From Siphonodentalium dalli (Eukaryota > Mollusca > Scaphopoda > Gadilida > Siphonodentaliidae), in NCBI GenBank assembly GCA_032622095.1, contig CP136068.1, positions 9,901,729-9,965,728 on the forward strand: a stretch of 64,000 nt of DNA. The letters run 5' to 3'. Below the pieces are notes generated by a model, which saw only the letters and a list, made by a program, of their open reading frames with translations, was not told the DNA's origin and did no database searches. The position numbers and the translations under genes are program-made. Position 1 is the first letter of the stretch, and each line of letters starts with the position of its first letter. Below, piece after piece: positions 56,470-64,000 of this stretch.

Positions 56470-56478
56470 TTCAAATGA
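56470..56478 (+). other. 9-bp target-site duplication, right
   Basis: TTCAAATGA, a perfect match to 33,745-33,753. Confidence 0.9.
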
Positions 56479-57204
56479 AAGAAGTTCATTTGGAAATTTG
56501 ACTCGCAATAAAAACCTCAGTCACTTAAAGTGTTTCCCTGATCTCCACTCACACGTTGTTTTTATTACAACGCAAAGCGTCTGTCATTGACACTACACGA
56601 AATCAACACCAGTGTACACATATTACTAATCGCTCCAAGCACATGGAGTCGTGTAACAAACACCAGGTGATGACGCTTTTGTTGTACGGACGTTAGCTGC
56701 GCGTGGTGTATTTAGACGATACAGACCTTACTTTCTTTTGTTCTTTTGATGGCTCTTAATGGCTAAGACATTGCGCTTGGGTTGTCTTACCAAGAAATCA
56801 ACGAAGCAACATTCGAGCATTGAACAACAGACAATTACATAGTAGATGCGACTTGTACCCACGCTTGAATTATCAGATTGGCTGTTGATTGCTTAATTCC
56901 AAAACACAAGCGCGAATGTCTTAGCCACATCACGAAACTGTTGCAATTGACATTCTTCGGTATGGGGAAATTGGGGGTTGGTCGAACACAATAAAACTAA
57001 TTTCGATGAAAAAGCTGTATATAGAACTAATTTCGCCAATGTCACTTCGTTTTCTCACGCATAAATTAATACAAATTATATGTTTGCAGAATGTCCTGCT
57101 ATTGGGCTGAACAATATATTAAGTGGTCACACGCCTCCATGCAACTTACTTACATGTATGTTGCGGCTGGAGAAACATTATAAAACATGAGTTCTATATA
57201 CGCA
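56479..57204. other. Non-coding stretch, nothing recognised
   Basis: No supportable gene or repeat. Confidence 0.45.
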
Positions 57205-57545
57205 CGGATGCGGTGACGCCCCCCCAAAGTTTGGTAAAAATATTCAACAACTGGTTGTAAGTTTCAACCCTAACACACCAGCATGCAGTTGGAGATTTCT
57301 CATCGAAAACAGGTTGCAAATGATTTCATAGTTTAATATTTCAACCACTATTTATAGTGGTGTGAAATTGGTCGTGACTAAATTGGCATCAGTTGGAAAT
57401 TCCTAACCTTACAGTTGTGCCCATTTGGCTATTAGAAATTTCCAACAGGTGGATAGAATTTCCCAAGTTAAGGACATTGTTCAAAGGAGGTGCAGTTATA
57501 AATTCCAATTACACCTCAACGGAAACATTCTAGACACATCCCTAT
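57205..57545 (+). repeat. 'CAGTTGGAAAT' dispersed repeat, copy 4
   Basis: Contains GCATGCAGTTGGAGATTTC, TTGGCATCAGTTGGAAATTCC and AGAAATTTCCAACAGGTGGA, in family order. Non-coding. Confidence 0.55.
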
Positions 57546-57779
57546 AAATACGTTTTAAATATAACTTTGCTCACCGCAAGTCTGATATAGATGGGTCAGC
57601 TCTCTTATCTTCATATATTTGTTCCAGCAATTATCGCAGAATCGGGCGTTTCACCGTTGACCGTCCATGAGGTTACTTTCGACAGAATAACTTATAAACT
57701 GGCGAGTTCATATTAATCCCGTGCAACAAATTTAATTAATCGTCCCGTTATTACTGGGTTTATGAATACATCGTCTAAG

Positions 57780-57958
57780 TTGGATAGATCATCTCACTCG
57801 TGTCTTCATAATTAAGATGACCGGCGCGCGTCTTGTTTGGGAGTGATAAACCCTACTCACTCGCGCTCCGCGCTCGTGAGTAGAATTTATCAATCCCAAA
57901 ACAAGACGCACGCCGGCCGTCTTAATTATGAAGATATTCGTTGAGAAGATCTATCCAA
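57780..57958. mobile_element. 179-bp palindromic MITE-like element
   Basis: Arms TTGGATAGATC... and ...GATCTATCCAA. Inner stems TTCATAATTAAGA/TCTTAATTATGAAG and CGAGTGAGTAG-type words surround a CGCGCTCCGCGCTCG centre. Compact and highly self-complementary. No clear target duplication beyond the ends. Confidence 0.75.
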
Positions 57959-58670
57959 TACTGAGACCGAGGATTAAGCTGGTGTGTTTATAATCGCCAC
58001 CATGTCTGAACATATTTGGGGGGCAATTTTTCGCCATTTCGTCTATTTTTTTCGCCATTTACAATATATTTTCGCCATTGGCTAAAATGGCTACCGCCAG
58101 CGAGAACACTGCATGGAAACCATAATTATGTTCATATAAGTCAATATTTTTTCTCCGAAGTGAACGGATTTCTGATATAGGACCTGTTGGTGGAATTAAT
58201 TCTGAGAAATTATTCGCAAGCCTTATCATTTCAATTCGAAACTGGTAATTTTGCGATATTTTCGCTATCAGTTGCCATGGCAACACGATACATGTTATGT
58301 ATTAATATTACCAACTCAACCCGAAAACTCTAATACTAATATTAACCCAACGCAATCGCTCTATATTTACTTTGTATGACTATATTTAATGATTATTTGT
58401 GAGGGTAAAATTAAAATTCACTTGATTTATCTTTAGCATATTGTCCGGGTCGTAATTGCACACATACCATAAAAAGTGGTATCTAAAAATGTGATGATCT
58501 AAACTTATGGTTATCAAAAGTAAACAATGACCATATGAAATAAAGTATATCATATACCGAATTGAACATGGTGGTGACGCCCTATTTTTTGTGCATTTAT
58601 GAAGGGATTGCATTTAAGACTAAGGCATTAGGGTTGGCGGCATATGAGACCACCAATAAAAAATAGACAG
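57959..58670. other. Non-coding stretch, nothing recognised
   Basis: Two 75-aa chance frames on the minus strand lack motifs. 'TTTTCGCCATT' occurs three times at 58,028-58,080. Confidence 0.45.
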
Positions 58671-58674
58671 AAAA

Positions 58675-59010
58675 ATTACACTCTTTCAATGACCTTGACC
58701 TTAATGGTTGACCTTGACCATATATGTCATATTGGACCAGTTCATTTGATGGACTGTTGATTGCACTATGAGTTCATATCATTTATTTAAACACAAGTCT
58801 AATTGTTTCCAAACCGCGGCATTTTTTCACTTTTCCCCAAATATTTTATGCCGTTACCATGGAAACCAGAAATTCTCATGAACCATGACCCGCAGCCCGG
58901 GCACCCCCCTCCAAAACTGTTTCCCATATCCCATTTTACATATCGGCAAAGTTTCATGCTTTAATCCGATCTGTCACGATTTTGCTAAATTTTGACCCTA
59001 AACGACTGGG
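58675..59010 (-). repeat. Dispersed repeat, inverted partner of 24.65-25.6 kb
   Basis: Contains TGACCTTGACC words and, on the minus strand, CGGATTAAAGCATGAAA, GGGGGGTGCCCGGG and TTTCCATGGTAACGGCAT as in the 24.7-kb copy. Confidence 0.6.
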
Positions 59011-59590
59011 CTATATATATGAACATACATGTACATGAACATGTATATTGAATTCCCTTGAATTGTGCAAAAATGTACCTTGCGCGTGCAGAGTACGTGT
59101 GGCTGCATGACATATGCCAACAACCCTCCTTTAGTTTCGCTGCACACCATCATCAGTCAGTATTTTATAATGATAGTTTGTAATTAATCAAGGTGCGTGA
59201 CCACCGATGGGCAGCTAATTGTAGAGTCAATCAAACTGACACACTGACCCATATGCACAGACGAAAAGCGGACAGGTCTATTAGTGCTTACAAGATACTA
59301 GTTAATTGTTGAACGGCAATCATCCATGGCGGCATGTCACCAGATAAAGATCTAACTTAAATGCAGAGCGAATTCGAATATATACAACAAAAAGTTGCTT
59401 GTATTGAATGATGTAATCCAGAAGATGAAAACCGAATAGCTTATTCGCTGGATAGCTGTAATTCTTAAACGGCGAAGTATAGACACTTTATTGTTATCGC
59501 TAACCGATTATATCGGATAGGATCTTAGCCGGGTAATGTATAAATACCCCCTTAAAATAGGGTAGGTGATCTCCAAACCATCGCACAAAT
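59011..59590. other. Non-coding stretch, nothing recognised
   Basis: No supportable feature. Confidence 0.4.
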
Positions 59591-60140
59591 TAAAATTGTC
59601 TTTCTTATTTACCGTTTGCTTTTTGTAAGGTGCCGCAGGCTTTTAGGAACGATAACATCCATAGTAATTCATTGTAATTGAATATTTCCTATTCGAATAG
59701 CATTTTCGCCACGCACTCTGTTAACATATATAGCATATCATTTTACTCCGAAATATTAAATGGGTTAGAATATCCTCAAATAACAGTGAGAGTTCGCCTT
59801 TCTCGTTTGCCAGCCGCTTTTTGTGAAGTATCCCAGACATTCGGAACCAACCAATCCGTAAAGACGTGTATTCCCTGATATAGCATCCACTTCTCTAAAC
59901 CCGCAGTTAAAATCGGGAGCATATCATTTCAGTTCGTAGTGTGTTCAATACTTCAAATGGGGTAAGGCATCAAAACAAAGAAAATTCACATTTCGTATTT
60001 TCTAGGTGCCTTTTATAAAGTGCCCTAGGTTTTCTGGAACCACCCATATAAATTCTATATAATCCATGACAACACTCTCTTTCGTTCACTAGTTAACTTT
60101 CGGTGCATACACCTTTCAGTTGTTGGTGTATTTAAGACAG
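59591..60140 (+). repeat. Diverged ~190-bp tandem units (three)
   Basis: Three related segments contain GCTTTTTGTAAGGTGCCGCAGG, GCTTTTTGTGAAGTATCCCAGA and GCCTTTTATAAAGTGCCCTAGG. Each is followed by GGAAC(C/G)A and a later CATATCATTT(T/C)A-like phrase. Non-coding. Confidence 0.5.
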
Positions 60141-60900
60141 TAAATAGGGTAGGGCCGTCAAAATAATCTTAAAAATGACATGAATTAATCAAAAGGGATG
60201 GGAGCACAAGTTATTCAACTTTTAGTATTGCTACTCTCCCTTAACAATATTGAACGCATAATATTTATATATTGTATTATGTTTGATCTCAAAGTTTGCT
60301 TAATTGGAATGTAGTACCTAAACAGGGGATCGAAATTCAGTGTGAGGTCTAGAGTTGTGAGTGAACAGATATCACGGAGGGGATGTAGATCCTATGACGA
60401 GATGAGCCGAGACATGTGATAACAATATGGGCGAATACATAGGCGAAGATATAGGCTTATTGGGATTTTGAAAGTTTTCCGTCAATGGAATCTACATGAC
60501 GATGCAATGAACGTTTGTGTGCTGCTAAACAATTTATCATTTAGAGTATTGGATATGTTGCTTTGACCGAAGAGGATATCTTCAACGCTATCAACAAAAA
60601 ATTCAATTTATCCAAAGGCGTTGGACGAATAGTAACCGCCTTTCTTAACAAAATGCAAAGCGTCGTCAATATAAAACCCGCATGGACAGTGGGCTGTTAT
60701 GGAAATATAGTTTCCAAGTTTATCAACATTTAATATATCTATTTTGACCCACTATATTACATGATATATGTTGAGCGCATATGCACTGCCTCTCAGCAAT
60801 ATCACATCAGTCATGTTTAACGGCCGCTTGGTTGTCTGATAAACAGATCCAAATACAAATTCGCCACCAGTATACACATACGGAACCAGTAGAGACAATT
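60141..60900. other. Non-coding stretch, nothing recognised
   Basis: No supportable feature. Confidence 0.4.
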
Positions 60901-60904
60901 GTAT

Positions 60905-61265
60905 AAATGTTGGTCAAGTATCAACAATGTGTCTACTGAACAGACTCTATAAGATATCTCAACACAACTGTAAAAGATAACGTCGATTTTCTCAGTAGTT
61001 CCTAATATGAATAAATATAATTTCAACATTATTACATGAAGCACAATTCCGTGGAGTTGGTATGTAGATGGTACTCAAGAACGCACAATGTCAAAATCGA
61101 ATTTGGTCCAATTATTTTTCACAGAGCTTTGCTGGTTGTTCAACTTATATAATAATTCGCAGTTAGCAAGTATCAACAATGTGTCTACTGAACAGCCTCC
61201 ATAAGAAAATAACGCCCATTTGCTCAATAGTTCTCAAAGTGAATAGAAATGATTTCTCGCAAATA
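60905..61265 (+). repeat. Diverged direct duplication (~250 bp)
   Basis: CAAGTATCAACAATGTGTCT (60,915 and about 61,168) begins two related segments, each followed by ACTGAACAG, a TATAAGA-like stretch, TCAGTAGTTC or TCAATAGTTC, and GTGAATA/ATGAATA. Confidence 0.6.
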
Positions 61266-61269
61266 TGTT

Positions 61270-62535
61270 CAAGTATGAACACAGTCAGGAGGTCGATTAC
61301 TTACATACACTCGAGACAAAACATACGCTATTAAGAAGTCTGAACAAGGATGTTCATAATACTAAAGCAAAATAATTGTTGCTTGATTTCTTGAAGCGAC
61401 ATTCAAATTGACGTACGTGATACTTGTGAAAATGGGAGAGACACTCGTTTATATTCCCAAACGATTTCGTTAAAAAATAACTGTGACTCAGACTCAAAGC
61501 AATCGAAGTGCTCCAATCCTAATCCTCACTCTGGTGGTTACACTTTCTTTGAATCATAGCACATATTACCTATACACGGAAAGAATAGATCGGTAAGTGT
61601 TGTGCCCCTCTCCTCATCCCTGACGGGGACGATGCCACAATGCAACATCTGTATCCTTAAACCACAATATTATACTCTTAGCTATACCATGGATATGACT
61701 ACACATTTTGGTAGAAACCGCCAACAATAAAAGTCTTCATTAATTCTGAGGCAATTGTCCCAGCCGTCACTGATTCGAGCGGTACGCCATTTGTGTATCT
61801 GTAAACGACGTATTACAATTATATGTAGTAGAGACCTTTCGCAGAATCAAGAATACGATTACGGATATGGAAATATCACGCCATTATACGGCCAAAATTA
61901 GATTTTTACGCACGGGGGTTCTTATGTGAGACGTAATATACCCCACTCAGTTAATTATGTGCAGATATGTCAATAATTAGCTTATGGACGCTCTAACGGT
62001 ATCCGTGCATACATAATTACATGTTATCAAATACAATATGTTCTTGTTGTTTCGGCTCGAAATGGTAGGGAAATCCAAATTAACCAACACTTTTTTCCTA
62101 TAAAGTAGACATATGGTATGATGTGGTAATATTAACACAAACAATATAGGCAAATAAGTTAGAACTTTGCCACAGCGTTCGCCTGATCAAAATCGGTAAT
62201 TTCTGGAAAAAGTGACTGTTGGTATCTTTCATCGTCGATTTGACAATAGCCACCACCAATTCCAATATTTTTCACTATCAATTTCGTGAAAAATATATGT
62301 CTCTCCTTTAAACTAAATTGCTTTCAACTTGTTCTACCGTGGGTATGGGTACCCGACCACTTTTGGCGTTACTTTGTCTTGCCGGAATTGTTGGCAGCTA
62401 TGCATGACAAGACTATTTGTGAAGGTACCCTACCTGAAAATTAGCCTAATTTCAGCGATTGACCGGCAATACACAATTGTTTAAAAGTTAACCAAATCCC
62501 CAAACATTTGATAATATGGGGTACATGGTGACATA
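61270..62535. other. Non-coding stretch
   Basis: No supportable gene. 62,060-62,110 contains AATCCAAATTAACCAACA, an inverted match to 22,680-22,710. Confidence 0.4.
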
Positions 62536-62539
62536 TTGT

Positions 62540-62910
62540 TTACAACACATTTCCCAATTGATCATAATGGGACCCAACATGACACGTTAGCTGAAAATTG
62601 TGTCCGGGGACAATGTTTAAGTGATTAAAGACGTGTTCATGCCTCCATGCCCTCAGTTACAACAACATCACATTTTGTTGATAACAACTATAAATAAATA
62701 TGCACCGGCATTGATTTTGTAGGACTGAAATATTTGTTATAAAGAAATTGTGACACAAAATGTAGCTCACATATGATCTCACAAGTATCAAACAAATCAC
62801 TACCGTTACCAAAGTGATTGTTTGTGTCCCTCTAAATAATAATAAATATAGAAAATAAATGTTATGTTCAAATGAATCCCCACTAAAGTCTCACCAAGGT
62901 GGCAGTTATA
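62540..62910 (+). repeat. Dispersed repeat pair, copy B
   Basis: Collinear with 22,935-23,275 (see copy A), diverged by substitutions and small gaps. Confidence 0.65.
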
Positions 62911-62997
62911 AAAAAAACACATAACACACTCAGCACATGCAGATTACCTGAACGACCAAAGCTAGATGTCGCAATAGTAGTCCATTTTTATTTGTAG

Positions 62998-62998
<1 letters not shown>

Positions 62999-63034
<36 letters not shown>
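62999..63034. repeat. (TA)n microsatellite
   Basis: About 17 uninterrupted TA units, 13 bp before the ATG of the gene that follows. Confidence 0.95.
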
Positions 63035-63035
<1 letters not shown>

Positions 63036-63046
63036 GTGCTTAGAAG

Positions 63047-63352
63047 ATGAAGAAAATGGAGATGTTTGTGTCATATATCGTTACATTTGGTTTCACGACC
63101 GTAGCAGCAGCTTCAAAAACAACACTGTTCAAAGAAACAACACACCGAGCTATTAGTGCAGCAGGTCCCGACTTGCTTGACTCTGTGCAGGTGGGCAATT
63201 CCATGAAGTGCGGGCGGAGGTGTTCTTCGTTCGAAACGTGCCTCTCCGCATCTTTCTCCAAGGGAACCGGAGAATGCCGACTATCATCGAGGTGGTACGA
63301 AGACACAGGAGGCAATCTGGAAGAAGACATCGGATCTGACTTCATTCAGAAG
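63047..63352 (+). CDS. Secreted PAN/EGF-domain protein, exon 1
   Basis: First coding exon of a probable secreted or membrane protein. The ATG at 63,047 is followed by a signal peptide (MKKMEMFVSYIVTFGFTTVAA, cleavage near AAAS). The mature part holds a PAN/apple-like or similar Cys-rich segment: KCGRRCSSFETCLSASFS, then GECRLSS. The exon is taken to end after AAG at 63,352 at AAG|GCAAGT, a textbook GC-type donor in phase 0. The downstream exon begins in phase 0 with a perfect acceptor. The frame itself runs on to a stop at 63,370, which would be intron. Such PAN-plus-EGF proteins in invertebrates act in adhesion or carbohydrate binding, but the role here is not known. The gene continues past the window edge. 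Confidence 0.75.
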
Positions 63353-63545
63353 GCAAGTATGGTCGGATAATAACGAGCATGACGATATTGGTTCAGATTA
63401 GTGAAAATTCGCAAACATCTATTTAAAAAATGTTTCTAGCTCGAGACTCGAATGTTTCGTTATTACTAAATTATAAATAAATACACCAGTGATTGTAATC
63501 GAAGTGTTAGAATATCATAATCAGTTTCATATTTCCATTTTCCAG
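63353..63545 (+). other. Intron 1 (apparent GC-AG)
   Basis: 193 bp, AT-rich, starting GCAAGTATGG and ending CATTTTCCAG. The alternative GT donor 4 nt downstream (GCAA|GTATGG) would shift the frame of exon 2, so the GC donor is preferred. Confidence 0.6.
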
Positions 63546-63636
63546 ATGTTCTTCTGTCTGAATGGCGGAACACTGTCCGGACGGACATGCACGTGTGCTC
63601 CGGGACTGACCGGACTTCACTGTCAGAATCCAACAG
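63546..63636 (+). CDS. EGF-like exon 2 of the same gene
   Basis: Flanked by TTTTCCAG and GTACATG splice signals. In phase with exon 1 it encodes an EGF-like module with CLNGGTLSGRTCTCAPGLTG then LHC: the CxNGG, CxC and GLTGxxC pattern of EGF C-terminal halves. The 91-nt exon leaves phase 1, so at least one more exon should follow; none can be supported before the window ends. Confidence 0.75.
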
Positions 63637-64000
63637 GTACATGTAATTGAATAATTGTCACACGTGCTCCATACATATCTCGCCACGCATATTCCATACA
63701 TATATCAGTGTGTCTAACTTTAATCTCCATCTCTATACATATCTAAATCTCAGTTCTCCGTCTCCACGGACCCAATATTTCAGAATGGATATTATATCCA
63801 CATTATAACGGTTTGATTATATGCTGTGTGTTCTAACGCACTTATGTAAATATACCCCCTGAAACATCACATATTTGTGGGAGTCCGGTACACTGCTTCA
63901 ATGTTAGATATTCCTACGTGCCAATATTGAAGTCAGGTGAATTCCTAATCTCGTCCATGGCCAATCCAGCTCCGCTCACTATTCAGTTTCTCTCCATGAC
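63637..64000. other. Intron 2, incomplete
   Basis: No further exon seen up to the window edge. Confidence 0.4.

Overview
This is AT-rich animal nuclear DNA, dominated by repeats, with one recognisable cellular gene at the right edge. That gene has a signal peptide, a PAN/apple-like cysteine segment and an EGF-like exon bounded by good splice sites. Together with DIRS-type retroelements, an F-type-envelope retrovirus-like element, many fold-back DNA transposons and minisatellites, it suggests an invertebrate metazoan. A mollusc or other lophotrochozoan is my best guess, but this is an inference. No rRNA, tRNA, CRISPR or bacterial-type operon was seen.

Layout. 1-12.4 kb: non-coding DNA with short palindromes, a decayed Ty3/gypsy pol fragment (2.7-4.3 kb) and dispersed repeats. 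12.4-13.4 kb: GACGA-rich simple repeat. 13.7-19.6 kb: two same-orientation copies of a 2.4-2.5 kb terminal-inverted-repeat (TIR) element whose inside is a head-to-head array of about 140-bp units; the second copy interrupts an older repeat. 20-26.4 kb: a 49-bp minisatellite, dispersed repeats and a 564-bp fold-back element. 26.9-32.4 kb: a 5.5-kb inverted-repeat structure around a minisatellite, itself split by a 1.8-kb element with about 440-bp TIRs, CACAGTG termini and a probable 5-bp target duplication (Transib/RAG-like ends).

33,754-56,469 is the centrepiece: a 22.7-kb unit with about 280-bp TIRs and a perfect 9-bp target-site duplication. It resolves into a 2.2-kb fold-back, Mutator-like element that received a 20.5-kb insert with no evident target duplication. 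On the + strand the insert carries a DIRS-type tyrosine-recombinase retroelement (gag, RT, RNase H, tyrosine recombinase; frameshifted in places). On the - strand it carries a large retrovirus-like Ty3/gypsy unit: a novel 185-aa upstream ORF, intact gag, an intact 1,578-aa pol, and an F-type envelope gene with a splice acceptor, which is broken. Between pol and env is a 3.8-kb region holding a small opposite-strand ORF behind a TATA box. I could not find LTRs for this unit. A 137-bp direct repeat (136/137 identical) lies just upstream of the DIRS gag and again beyond the far end of the retroviral unit.

56.5-62.9 kb: more dispersed repeats and a short palindromic element. 63.0-64.0 kb: a TA microsatellite, then the first two exons of the secreted PAN/EGF gene, apparently with a GC-AG intron.
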